Position numbers and translations under genes: made by a program. Of a DNA stretch of 64,000 nt, positions 10,656 to 19,433 are shown piece by piece (the stretch's first letter is position 1; every line of letters begins with the position of its first letter). Source of the stretch: Chromohalobacter sp. 11-W (GTDB lineage: Bacteria > Pseudomonadota > Gammaproteobacteria > Pseudomonadales > Halomonadaceae); contig NZ_JARANZ010000006.1 of assembly GCF_029889905.1 (NCBI RefSeq), forward strand, positions 186,001 to 250,000, read 5' to 3'. The notes under the pieces are model-generated. The model saw nothing but the letters and a program-made list of their open reading frames with translations. It ran no database searches and was not told where the DNA came from.

Positions 10656-11402
10656 ATGACGCCATCGCTGCTCGCGCTCTGGGACGAACAGCCCGACGGT
10701 AATGTTCGTCACCGCCTCTATGCGGTCCTGCGCCAATCGATCATTCGCATGACGTTGGCGCCCGGCCAGGCACTGTCGGAAAAAGAGATCGCCGATACCT
10801 TCGCGGTCAGCCGGCAACCCGTACGCGAAGCTTTTATTCGACTCTCGGAGGCCGGCCTGATCGAGGTACGTCCCCAGCGCGGTACTTACGTCGTGCACAT
10901 TTCTCAAGCCGATGTCATGGAGGCACGTTTCGTCCGCGAAGCCATCGAGATCGCGGTCGCACGAGATGCCGCCGAACAGGGGCTCGCCCCAGTGGTACGC
11001 GATGAGCTTCACGAACTCATCGACCGCCAGCAACGCTGCATCGAGACGCAGGACCATGACCGTTTCTACCGTCTCGACGAAGCATTCCACCGTACCCTCG
11101 CGCTAGAGACTGGACACGACGCCGCCTGGCGCGTGACACAGGAGGTCAAGGCACAACTCGACCGCGTGCGCTACCTGAGCGTGCCGGACGCCACGCCGAT
11201 TAAGAAGCTGATCGATCAGCACACCCACATTCTCGAAAGCATCATTGCGCGCGACCCCGAGGCTGCCGAAAAGGCCGTGAGGGAACACCTGCGCGAAATA
11301 CTCAGCTCACTGCCAAACCTCGTCGAACGCTTCCCCGAACTCTTCGCGTCCACCCCGGCCGGTGGTCGTCGAACCTCGCTGCATTCTGGAGTCAGTGCAT
11401 GA
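10656..11402 (+). CDS. GntR/FadR-subfamily transcriptional regulator
   Basis: 248 residues. An N-terminal winged helix ([22 protein letters not shown]) is followed by an all-helical FCD ligand domain. The likely metal ligands of FCD are present as RLDEAFH, QHTH and VREH. Its TGA overlaps the ATG of the dehydratase gene (ATGA), which ties it to the catabolic operon. It probably represses the operon until a sugar acid or pathway intermediate binds. Confidence 0.9.
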   Translation: MTPSLLALWDEQPDGNVRHRLYAVLRQSIIRMTLAPGQALSEKEIADTFAVSRQPVREAFIRLSEAGLIEVRPQRGTYVVHISQADVMEARFVREAIEIAVARDAAEQGLAPVVRDELHELIDRQQRCIETQDHDRFYRLDEAFHRTLALETGHDAAWRVTQEVKAQLDRVRYLSVPDATPIKKLIDQHTHILESIIARDPEAAEKAVREHLREILSSLPNLVERFPELFASTPAGGRRTSLHSGVSA

Positions 11403-12610
11403 AGATTCGCGACGCCTATACCATCGTCACCTGCCCCGGCCGCAACTTCGTGACGCTCAAGATCGTCACCGACGCGGGTATTCACGGGATCGGCGATGCC
11501 ACTCTCAATGGTCGTGAGATGGCTGTGGCAGCCTATCTCGACGAACACATCGTCCCCGCGCTGATAGGCCGCGACGCCAGCCGCATCGAAGATACCTGGC
11601 AGTATCTTTATCGCGGCGCCTACTGGCGGCGTGGCCCAGTGACCATGACCGCCATCGCCGCCGTCGACATGGCGCTATGGGACATCAAGGCCAAGGCCGC
11701 AGGCATGCCGCTTTATCAGTTACTCGGCGGCAAAAGCCGTGAGCGCGTAATGGCCTACGCTCACTGCACCGGCCAGGAAATCGATGACTGCCTCGAGGAA
11801 GTCGCCCGTCATGTCGAGCAGGGCTATCGCGCAGTGCGCGTCCAGGCCGGCGTGCCGGGGATCAAGACCACCTACGGCGTGGCCAAGAATCCCGGCGAGC
11901 GTTACGAGCCGGCCGACTCCTCACTGCCTGCCGAGCACGTCTGGAGCACCGAGAAGTACCTTAACCATGCCCCCAAGCTGTTCGCCGCAGTACGCGAGCG
12001 CTTCGGCGACGAGCTGCACGTCTTGCACGACGTCCATCATCGCCTGACGCCGATCGAAGCAGCGCGATTGGGCAAAGCCGTCGAACCCTATCACCTGTTC
12101 TGGCTGGAAGACTGCGTGCCGGCCGAGAACCAGGAAAGCCTGCGCCTGATCCGTGAACACACCACCACGCCGCTGGCAATCGGCGAGGTCTTCAACTCGA
12201 TCCACGACTGCCGCGAGATGATCCAGAACCAGTGGATCGACTATATCCGCATGCCGCTCACCCACGGCGGCGGTATCACCGCGATGCGCCGCGTCGCCGA
12301 TTTGGCTGCGCTTTATCATGTGCGTACCGGCTTCCATGGCCCCACCGACCTATCGCCGGTATGTCTGGGCGCGGCGATTCACTTCGACACCTGGGTACCC
12401 AATTTCGGCATTCAGGAACACATGCCCCACGACCCACTCACCGATGAGGTCTTCCCCCACGACTATCGCTTCGAGGACGGCCATTTCCTGGTGGGCGAGT
12501 CTCCGGGACACGGCGTCGATATCGACGAGGAACGCGCGGCCCAGTACCCCTACAAACGCGCCAGTCTGCCGGTCAACCGTCTGGAAGACGGCACGCTCTG
12601 GCACTGGTAA
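11399..12610 (+). CDS. manD: ManD-type D-mannonate dehydratase, enolase superfamily (RspA-like)
   Basis: 403 residues with the enolase-superfamily ManD active site. Metal ligands are Asp211 (VLHDVHH), Glu237 (WLEDC) and Glu263 (IGEVF). The Arg147/Tyr159 pair and His213 serve acid-base catalysis. The substrate-loop motif is HGPTD, with Pro315. From memory of published ManD work, HGPTD marks low-efficiency enzymes and HGATD the efficient mannonate dehydratases, and C. salexigens ManD was in the low-efficiency group. Because the operon also encodes UxuA, mannonate dehydration may not be its true job. Confidence 0.93.
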   Translation: MKIRDAYTIVTCPGRNFVTLKIVTDAGIHGIGDATLNGREMAVAAYLDEHIVPALIGRDASRIEDTWQYLYRGAYWRRGPVTMTAIAAVDMALWDIKAKAAGMPLYQLLGGKSRERVMAYAHCTGQEIDDCLEEVARHVEQGYRAVRVQAGVPGIKTTYGVAKNPGERYEPADSSLPAEHVWSTEKYLNHAPKLFAAVRERFGDELHVLHDVHHRLTPIEAARLGKAVEPYHLFWLEDCVPAENQESLRLIREHTTTPLAIGEVFNSIHDCREMIQNQWIDYIRMPLTHGGGITAMRRVADLAALYHVRTGFHGPTDLSPVCLGAAIHFDTWVPNFGIQEHMPHDPLTDEVFPHDYRFEDGHFLVGESPGHGVDIDEERAAQYPYKRASLPVNRLEDGTLWHW

Positions 12611-12657
12611 TCCCGTTTATCCGTCATCCCGTTCCCAGTTAAAGAGTGGAGTCCGTC

Positions 12658-13680
12658 ATGAAAGCCTTTGAGGTTCGCGCCCCTCACGATTTCAGTATCG
12701 TTGACATCGATGCCCCGCAAGCCGCCGCTGGCGAGGTGAGCGTCGGCGTCGCCTTCGCCGGCATCTGCGGCTCGGACATGCACATCATTCACGGCGACAA
12801 CGCCTTCGTGCGCTTCCCGCGGATCACCGGCCACGAGTTCGCCGGCGTCGTCGAAGCGGTGGGCGACGGCGTGGAGGGCTTCTCGGTGGGGGACCGGGTA
12901 TGCATCGATCCGGTCATCAACTGCGGCGAGTGCTACCCGTGCCGTATCGGTCGGCCCAACGTCTGCAGCGCCATGCAGGTGATCGGCGTGCACCGCAACG
13001 GCGGCTTCGCCAACCAGGTCAGCGTTCCCGCCGCCAATGCCCACCGGCTGCCCGAGAACATCGCTCTCGATCAAGCCGCGCTGGTCGAGCCCTACACCAT
13101 CGCCTGTAACGTCCTCGACCGGATGCAACCGTACGACGGCGATCCTCTGCTGATCCTCGGCGCCGGTGTGATCGGCCTGACGATCCTCCAGGTCGCCCGA
13201 GCCAAAGGGCTCACTGACATAACCGTTTGCGACGTCATCGACGACCGGCTGGATGTCGCCCGCTCACTGGGCGCCAGCCACACCGTCAACGGTCAGCGGG
13301 AAGATCTCGAGGCCGTGATGGCCGAGCGCACTCGCGGCGAGGGCGTGCCGTTGATCGCCGACGCCGCCTGCGTGCCGGCGCTGTTCCCTCAGCTCGCGCG
13401 GATCGCCTCGCCGGCCGGACGTATTGGCTTACTGGGTTTCAACACGACGCCCAGCGATCTGGTCCAGCTCGAGGTGATCAAGAAGGAGCTGAGCATCGTC
13501 GGCTCACGACTCAACAACCGCAAGTTCCCCGAAGTCATCGAGATGCTCGCCAGCGGGCGGCTCGATGCCACGGCGCTGGTCAGCCACCGGCTGCCCTTCG
13601 CTGAGATGGGTGAGGCGATCCACATGATCGACCATTACCCGGAACGCGTGTGCAAGGTACTCATCGAGCTCGATGCCTGA
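12658..13680 (+). CDS. Zinc-dependent dehydrogenase, RspB-like; candidate L-gulonate 5-dehydrogenase
   Basis: 340-residue medium-chain dehydrogenase. The catalytic zinc site is GICGSDMH...GHEFAG. The structural zinc loop has four cysteines (CGECYPC...NVC). The NAD-binding motif is LGAGVIGL. The ATG at 12658 follows a GTGGAG site; an in-frame GTG at 12646 is less likely. From memory, work on C. salexigens linked such an enzyme in this neighbourhood to oxidation of L-gulonate to D-fructuronate, which fits the fructuronate reductase downstream. The substrate is inferred from context. Confidence 0.85.
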   Translation: MKAFEVRAPHDFSIVDIDAPQAAAGEVSVGVAFAGICGSDMHIIHGDNAFVRFPRITGHEFAGVVEAVGDGVEGFSVGDRVCIDPVINCGECYPCRIGRPNVCSAMQVIGVHRNGGFANQVSVPAANAHRLPENIALDQAALVEPYTIACNVLDRMQPYDGDPLLILGAGVIGLTILQVARAKGLTDITVCDVIDDRLDVARSLGASHTVNGQREDLEAVMAERTRGEGVPLIADAACVPALFPQLARIASPAGRIGLLGFNTTPSDLVQLEVIKKELSIVGSRLNNRKFPEVIEMLASGRLDATALVSHRLPFAEMGEAIHMIDHYPERVCKVLIELDA

Positions 13681-13725
13681 AGCGTTAAACGATTCGACCC
13701 CTCGCACTCGCCCACGACCGACTGC

Positions 13726-13755
13726 AAACCACTACTCAACAAACCACTACTCAAC
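13726..13755 (+). repeat. Perfect tandem duplication of a 15-bp unit in the dctP leader
   Basis: The unit AAACCACTACTCAAC occurs twice back to back, 44 bases before the dctP start, in the gap between the dehydrogenase and the solute-binding protein genes. Confidence 0.95.
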
Positions 13756-13798
13756 GCTCAACAACAACAGCCATCAATCAGAGTCAGGAGTGAACGTC

Positions 13799-14767
13799 AT
13801 GCTCAAACAGCTACTCGCCAGCGCCGTTATCGGCTCAAGCATACTCGCCGCCCCGTTCGCCACCGCCGCGGATTACACCCTCAAGTTCGGCCACCTGGCC
13901 AACGAAGAAAACATCTGGAACAAAGCCGCCGAGCGCTTCAAACAAGTCGTCGAAGAGGAATCCGACGGCCGCATCGACGTACAGATATTTCCCAACGAGC
14001 AGTTGGGCACCGAGATGGAAGTCATCAACAGCATTCAACTCGGCACCGCTGATATGACCATCACCGGGGAAAGCTTGCAGAACTGGGCCCCCAAGGCGGC
14101 GATGATGGCCGTGCCCTACGCCTTCCGCGACTCCGAGCATCTGCGCAAGGCAGTCGAGGGCGATATCGGCAAGCAGATCGAACAACAGATAGAGGAGAAA
14201 GCCGGCCTGGTACCGATCGCCTGGTTCGAACGCGGCCCGCGTGAGCTGACGTCCAACCGGCCGATCAAGAAGCCCTCTGACCTTGACGGCTTGCGTTTGC
14301 GCGTACCCAACGTGCCGCTGTTCGTCGATACCTGGCAGGCGCTTGGCGCCAAGCCCACGCCGATGGCCTTCAGCGAGGTGTTCACATCGCTGCAACAGGG
14401 CACCATCGATGGTCAGGAGAACCCCCTGTCGCTGATCGAAAGCGCCAGCTTCAATGAGGTTCAGGACTACGTGAACGTGACCGATCACGTGCGTAGCTGG
14501 ATCTACGTGGTGATCGGCAAGAAAAAGCTCGAGTCAATGCCGGAGGACCTGCAAGAGGTGGTCCTCGATGCGGCTCAGCAGATGCAGTCCTATGAGGCGA
14601 AACTCTTCACCGAGGACCAGAAGCGTCTGCGCGATGCGCTCGAAGAGGCAGGCATGGAGTTCGTCGAGGTCGATCAAAAAGCCTTCGCCGAGGCAGCCGA
14701 ACCGGCCGTCAAAGCGTCGCTCGACGACGAACAGCAAAAGCTCTATGAGGCGATCCAGGACCTCTGA
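13799..14767 (+). CDS. dctP: TRAP transporter solute-binding protein (DctP family)
   Basis: 322 residues with a Sec signal peptide ending near FATA-ADYTL, followed by a DctP fold (KFGHLANEENIW, IFPNEQLGTE). The conserved arginine region RLRVPNVPLF should bind the substrate carboxylate. It captures a sugar acid in the periplasm for the DctQM permease. The ATG at 13799 follows AGGAG. The longer frame has an unlikely leader and overlaps the upstream stop. Substrate is inferred to be a hexuronate or aldonate such as L-gulonate, from the operon. Confidence 0.94.
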   Translation: MLKQLLASAVIGSSILAAPFATAADYTLKFGHLANEENIWNKAAERFKQVVEEESDGRIDVQIFPNEQLGTEMEVINSIQLGTADMTITGESLQNWAPKAAMMAVPYAFRDSEHLRKAVEGDIGKQIEQQIEEKAGLVPIAWFERGPRELTSNRPIKKPSDLDGLRLRVPNVPLFVDTWQALGAKPTPMAFSEVFTSLQQGTIDGQENPLSLIESASFNEVQDYVNVTDHVRSWIYVVIGKKKLESMPEDLQEVVLDAAQQMQSYEAKLFTEDQKRLRDALEEAGMEFVEVDQKAFAEAAEPAVKASLDDEQQKLYEAIQDL

Positions 14768-14841
14768 TCGGGCACATTCCCCACGCCGGGGCTGGGCATG
14801 ACAGCCCCGGCACTCTGCCGACTCGCCGAGGAATATTCCTG

Positions 14842-15414
14842 ATGAGCGATTCCGATTCCATATCGAGCGATCCGCTGCACGACATCGCCGAGATTCCCCC
14901 CCTCGGTGGTCTCTGGGGGCGATTGGTCAACGGGCTCGACCGCCTGTTCGCCCTACTCGCATCGCTGGCGCTGATAGCCATCGCCGCGGTGGTGATCCTG
15001 CAGATCGTCTCCCGAGTGGCGCTGCCTAGCTCCCCGGCCTGGACCGAGGAACTGTCGCGCTACCTGTTCATCTACATGGTGGCGCTGTCGGCCGGCCTCG
15101 TCCTGCGCCGCAACCGCCACGTCAACGTCGAACTTTTCCAGCATCTACTAGGCCGGCGCAGCCAGTTGGTCTACCGAGCGCTATGTTGTTTGATCGTGGG
15201 CGTCTTCTCAGCGTGGATGATTCCCTACGCCATGCAATTCGCCCAGGTAGGCGCCTTCCAGACCTCGCCGACTCTCGAGGTCCACATGCACTATATCTTC
15301 TTCTCGACCGTCGCCTTGTTCGGCCTGTCCGCCCTGTATGCGGCGATCGGCTTGATCGAGGCCGGAGTGGCCATTGCGCGCGGCGGATCGACCCATACCG
15401 GGGAGACGCCGTAA
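14842..15414 (+). CDS. dctQ: TRAP transporter small permease (DctQ family)
   Basis: 190 residues with four predicted membrane helices, the DctQ arrangement. The conserved region SPAWTEELSRYLFIYMV is clear. Its TAA overlaps the ATG of dctM (TAATG), so the two permease subunits are translationally coupled. Confidence 0.93.
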   Translation: MSDSDSISSDPLHDIAEIPPLGGLWGRLVNGLDRLFALLASLALIAIAAVVILQIVSRVALPSSPAWTEELSRYLFIYMVALSAGLVLRRNRHVNVELFQHLLGRRSQLVYRALCCLIVGVFSAWMIPYAMQFAQVGAFQTSPTLEVHMHYIFFSTVALFGLSALYAAIGLIEAGVAIARGGSTHTGETP

Positions 15415-16694
15415 TGGAAGTCGCCGTCCTGTTCTGCGTATTTCTTGTGCTGCTGCTGGTGGGTATCCCCATCGCCTTTTCGCTGGGCATCGCCTCACTT
15501 TCTTATCTGCTGCTATCGGACATCTCGCTGACCATCGTTCCGCAACGCATGTACGGTGGCATCGATACCTTCGTGCTGCTGTGCATTCCCGGTTTCGTGC
15601 TGGCCGGCAACCTGATGAACGTCGGCAACATTACCGATCATATCGTGCGTTTCGCGAACGCCTTGGTGGGCCATATCCGCGGTGGCCTGGGGCTCGCCAA
15701 CGTGGGCGGCTCGATGATCTTCGGCGGTATCTCCGGCACCGCGGTGGCCGATGCGGCAAGCATCGGTTCGGTGATGATCCCCGGTATGTCCCGAGCCGGC
15801 TACGACAAGCCCTTCGCCGCCGCAGTGACCGCCGCCTCGTCGACGGTGGGCCCCATCATTCCCCCCAGCGTACCGATGATCATCGCCGGCTCGCTATCCG
15901 GCGTCTCGGTCGGCCGGATGTTTCTGGCCGGCGCCATTCCAGGCTTATTGCTGGGCCTGGCGATGATGATCACCGTGTACATCCTGGCGGTGAAGCGCGG
16001 CTACCCGCGCGAGAAGCGTTCGACCTTCAAGGAACTGATCAAGGAAGGGCGCAGCGCGTTCTGGGCGCTGATGATGACCTTCATCATTCTCTACGGCATC
16101 ATCGGCGGCTTCTTTACGCCCACCGAGGCGTCTATCGTCGCCAGCCTATACGCCTTGATAATCGGCATGTTCGTCTACAAGGGGATTACCTGGCGCAACC
16201 TGCCACAGATCGTCGTCGATACGGTACTGACCTCTGGCTCGTTAATGCTGCTGGTGGGCTTAGCCAACCTGTTCGGCTGGATTCTCACCAGCCAGCAGAT
16301 CCCGCAGATGATCGCCGACCAGATCCTGAGCTTTAGCGCGAATCCCATCGTGGTCATCCTGATACTCAACCTGATCCTGCTGGTGGTCGGCACCTTCATG
16401 GAAACCATCGCCGCACTGATCATTCTGTTCCCCGCGCTACTGGGAGTGGCCACCGGCGTGGGCATGGACCCAGTGCATTTCGGCCTCATGGCAGTGCTTA
16501 ACCTGATGATCGGACTGACCACACCACCCCTCGGGGTCTGCCTGTTCGTCGTCTCGGGTATCGGCAAGCTGCCGATGCTGCGTGTGGCTCGCGCCATCGT
16601 GCCGTTTCTGATCTGCAACCTGGTGGTGCTGCTACTGGTGTCCTATGTGCCGGCCCTTTCGCTGTGGCTGCCCAACCTGCTGATGGGAGACTGA
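15414..16694 (+). CDS. dctM: TRAP transporter large permease (DctM family)
   Basis: 426-residue polytopic protein. The family motifs are present: IPGFVLAGNLM, GGSMIFGGISGTAVADAASIG, and IPPSVPMII. It drives sodium-coupled uptake with DctPQ, which suits a halophile. The start at 15414 overlaps the dctQ stop. A longer reading frame upstream runs inside dctQ and was rejected. Confidence 0.95.
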   Translation: MEVAVLFCVFLVLLLVGIPIAFSLGIASLSYLLLSDISLTIVPQRMYGGIDTFVLLCIPGFVLAGNLMNVGNITDHIVRFANALVGHIRGGLGLANVGGSMIFGGISGTAVADAASIGSVMIPGMSRAGYDKPFAAAVTAASSTVGPIIPPSVPMIIAGSLSGVSVGRMFLAGAIPGLLLGLAMMITVYILAVKRGYPREKRSTFKELIKEGRSAFWALMMTFIILYGIIGGFFTPTEASIVASLYALIIGMFVYKGITWRNLPQIVVDTVLTSGSLMLLVGLANLFGWILTSQQIPQMIADQILSFSANPIVVILILNLILLVVGTFMETIAALIILFPALLGVATGVGMDPVHFGLMAVLNLMIGLTTPPLGVCLFVVSGIGKLPMLRVARAIVPFLICNLVVLLLVSYVPALSLWLPNLLMGD

Positions 16695-16700
16695 TCGACC

Positions 16701-18158
16701 ATGACCCCAACATCGATACCCTGCACGCACGCGCCAGCCACGGTGGGCATCGTCCACCTCGGCCTGGGCGCCTTTCACCGCGCCCACCAAGCGGTCTACC
16801 TGGAGCGTAACCTGGCCCGCCATGATGGCGGCCCGTGGGGTATCGCCAGCGCCAACCTGCGTTCCAACCGCCAGCTCGTCGAACTGATGCGCGAACGCGA
16901 TCAGCGCTATCACGTCGCCGAATACACAGACAGCGAAACCCTGACCCTGCGCGAGGTCGCGGCGATCCGCGAGACGCTCTATGCGGGTCCCGGCGGCGAG
17001 GATCTCGAGGCCCTGCTGGGGCGCATGAGCGAACCCGCCGTGCGTATCGTCACGCTGACCGTGACCGAGAAGGGCTACCACCTCGACCCGGCGAACGGAC
17101 GGCTGCTGCTCGACGCTGAGCCGATTCGCCACGACATCGCCAACCCCACACAACCGCGGACCGCACCGGGCATGCTGGTCGAAGCGCTGGCTAGGCGATT
17201 CACGGCCAATACCCCCGCGTTCACGGTGCTGTGCTGCGACAACATGCCCGATAATGGCCAGCGCACGCGCCGCGCGGTGATCGAACTGGCCCATCAGCGC
17301 GATCCCTCACTCGCCGCATGGATCGCCGACGCCGTGGCCTTTCCCTCGAGCATGGTCGACCGCATCGTCCCGGCGATGAGCGATGTCGAGTTCGAGCGCT
17401 TGCGCACACTGGGTATCGACGACCCCGCCGCAGTGGCCTGCGAGTCTTTCAGCCAATGGGTGATCGAAGACGACTTTCCCCAAGGGCGTCCCGATTGGCA
17501 GCACGACGGCGTGCAGATGGTCGCCGACGTCGCGCCCTTCGAGGCCATGAAGCTACGCATGCTCAACGGCAGCCACTCGCTGCTCGCCTACCTGGGCGCG
17601 CTGGCAGGCATCGAGACAGTGGCAGAAGCCGTCGGTCGTCCGGAATTCGCCGCCCTGCTTCGCGGCTACATGCGCCGCGAAGCCGCACCGACGTTGGCCA
17701 TGCCAGCGGACACCGATCTCGAGGCCTACGCCGATAGCTTGCTGAGCCGGTTCACCAACGACAGCCTGCGGCACCGCCTGCAGCAAATCGCCATGGATGG
17801 GTCTCAGAAACTGCCCCAACGCTGGCTCGACGGCGCCCGGAAACAGCTCGACGCCGGGGGCGAAATCGCTTGCACGGCGCTCGGCGTGGCGGCCTGGATC
17901 CGCTATACCGCTGGCAACAATCTGGCAGGCGAGAGCCACTCGGTCGACGATCCGATGGCCGGCTCCTTCGCCGCGTTGCATGCCGAACACGACAAGCCCG
18001 AGTCACTGATCGCCGCATTCCTCGCCATCGACGCCATCTTTCCGCACGAACTGGCCGTCGACGCGCGCTTCTCCAGCGCGGTGCTCGACGCCTACCGCAC
18101 GCTGACCGAGCGCGGCGTCATAGCGGCCCTGGCCGACCTCGACGCCCCGACACGATAG
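16701..18158 (+). CDS. uxuB: Fructuronate reductase (mannitol dehydrogenase family)
   Basis: 485 residues of the polyol-specific long-chain dehydrogenase family. The N-terminal motif VHLGLGAFHRAHQAVYL is the NAD-binding start, DNMPDNGQ follows, and KLRMLNGSHSLLAYLG carries the catalytic Lys-Asn-His set. It reduces D-fructuronate to D-mannonate, the substrate of UxuA encoded next. It lies 6 bases after dctM. D-mannitol or another polyol is possible as substrate, but the context argues for fructuronate. Confidence 0.9.
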   Translation: MTPTSIPCTHAPATVGIVHLGLGAFHRAHQAVYLERNLARHDGGPWGIASANLRSNRQLVELMRERDQRYHVAEYTDSETLTLREVAAIRETLYAGPGGEDLEALLGRMSEPAVRIVTLTVTEKGYHLDPANGRLLLDAEPIRHDIANPTQPRTAPGMLVEALARRFTANTPAFTVLCCDNMPDNGQRTRRAVIELAHQRDPSLAAWIADAVAFPSSMVDRIVPAMSDVEFERLRTLGIDDPAAVACESFSQWVIEDDFPQGRPDWQHDGVQMVADVAPFEAMKLRMLNGSHSLLAYLGALAGIETVAEAVGRPEFAALLRGYMRREAAPTLAMPADTDLEAYADSLLSRFTNDSLRHRLQQIAMDGSQKLPQRWLDGARKQLDAGGEIACTALGVAAWIRYTAGNNLAGESHSVDDPMAGSFAALHAEHDKPESLIAAFLAIDAIFPHELAVDARFSSAVLDAYRTLTERGVIAALADLDAPTR

Positions 18159-18167
18159 GAGACGATC

Positions 18168-19343
18168 ATGGAACACACCTGGCGCTGGTTCGGGCCCGAC
18201 GACCCGATCACCCTCGACGACATCCGCCAGACCGGGGCTACCGGCATCGTCACCGCTCTGCACGAAATCCCCAACGGTGAAACCTGGCCTCGTGAGGCGA
18301 TTGCCGAGCGCAAGCGCTTGATCGAGGCCGCCGGGCTCACCTGGTCGGTGGTCGAAAGCGTGCCGGTCCACGAGGATATCAAGAAGGCCAGCGGCGACTG
18401 CGATGTCTACATCGCCAACTACCAGCAGACGCTGCGTAACCTGGCCGCCTGCGGTATCGACGTGGTCTGCTACAACTTCATGCCAGTACTCGACTGGACG
18501 CGTACCGACCTGGCCTGGCCGCTACCCACCGGCGGCACGGCGCTGCGCTTCGACCAGACAGCGTTCGCCGCCTTCGATCTTTACCTGCTCGAGCGTCCCG
18601 GCGCCGAGCGCGACTACGATGCCGCCGAACGCGAGGCCGCGCGTGGCTATCTCGAAACGCTCGACGCAACGGCGCGCCAGAGACTGATCGACACCATCAT
18701 CGCCGGGCTACCCGGCGCCGAAGAGCACTACACCCTGGCACGTTTTCGCCAGGTGATCGCCGAGTATGCCGAGATCGATGCCGCCCGCTTGCGCGCCAAT
18801 CTCGGCCACTTTCTGAGCGCCATCGTGCCGGTGGCCGAGGAGGTCGGCATTCGCCTGGCGATCCACCCCGATGACCCGCCCCGCTCACTGTTCGGCCTAC
18901 CACGCGTGGTCTCGACGCCCGACGACGTTGAGTGGATCCTCGATGCCGCCCCCAGCCCGGCCAACGGCCTGACCTTCTGCACGGGTTCCTATGGTGTCAG
19001 CGAAGCCATCGATCTGGTGGCAATAGGCGAGCGTTTCGCCTCGCGCATCTACTTCACCCACCTGCGCGCCACGAAGCGCGAGGCCGACCCGCGGACCTTC
19101 CACGAAGCCGCGCATCTCGACGGCGACGTCGACATGGTCGGCGTGATCAAGGTCCTGATCGATGAGGAGCGTCGCCGCGAGCGTGACGGCGGGCCGCGTC
19201 TGCCGCTGCGCCCGGACCACGGCCATCATCTGCTCGACGATCTCAATCGCGATACCCGCCCGGGTTACCCGCTGATCGGGCGTCTCAAGGGGTTGGCAGA
19301 ATTGCGAGGAATAGAAATCGCGGTTCGCCGCTTATCTCTGTAG
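18168..19343 (+). CDS. uxuA: Mannonate dehydratase UxuA
   Basis: 391-residue TIM-barrel enzyme that dehydrates D-mannonate to 2-keto-3-deoxy-D-gluconate. Signature segments include [37 protein letters not shown] and RPDHGHH; the histidines and cysteine are the metal ligands of the family. An AGGAG-like site precedes the ATG. It duplicates the nominal activity of ManD in the same operon. Its last 34 or so codons recur as a fragment 1.7 kb downstream, and the exchange zone is a 45-bp identical block. Confidence 0.94.
   Translation: MEHTWRWFGPDDPITLDDIRQTGATGIVTALHEIPNGETWPREAIAERKRLIEAAGLTWSVVESVPVHEDIKKASGDCDVYIANYQQTLRNLAACGIDVVCYNFMPVLDWTRTDLAWPLPTGGTALRFDQTAFAAFDLYLLERPGAERDYDAAEREAARGYLETLDATARQRLIDTIIAGLPGAEEHYTLARFRQVIAEYAEIDAARLRANLGHFLSAIVPVAEEVGIRLAIHPDDPPRSLFGLPRVVSTPDDVEWILDAAPSPANGLTFCTGSYGVSEAIDLVAIGERFASRIYFTHLRATKREADPRTFHEAAHLDGDVDMVGVIKVLIDEERRRERDGGPRLPLRPDHGHHLLDDLNRDTRPGYPLIGRLKGLAELRGIEIAVRRLSL
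19266..19310 (+). repeat. 45-bp direct repeat, copy 1, inside the 3' end of uxuA
   Basis: Starts TACCCGCTGATCGGG and ends GCAGAATTGCGAGGA. It is identical over 45 bases to 20999-21043. The two copies bracket the lactonase gene. Confidence 0.95.
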
Positions 19344-19433
19344 GGCAGGGTTGGCCGCGGCTTAGTGAAACGGCTTTCCCTGTAAAGCGTGCGGCTAGTA
19401 TAGGGCTGGCCGCTATTCCATGGAGTCAGCGAA

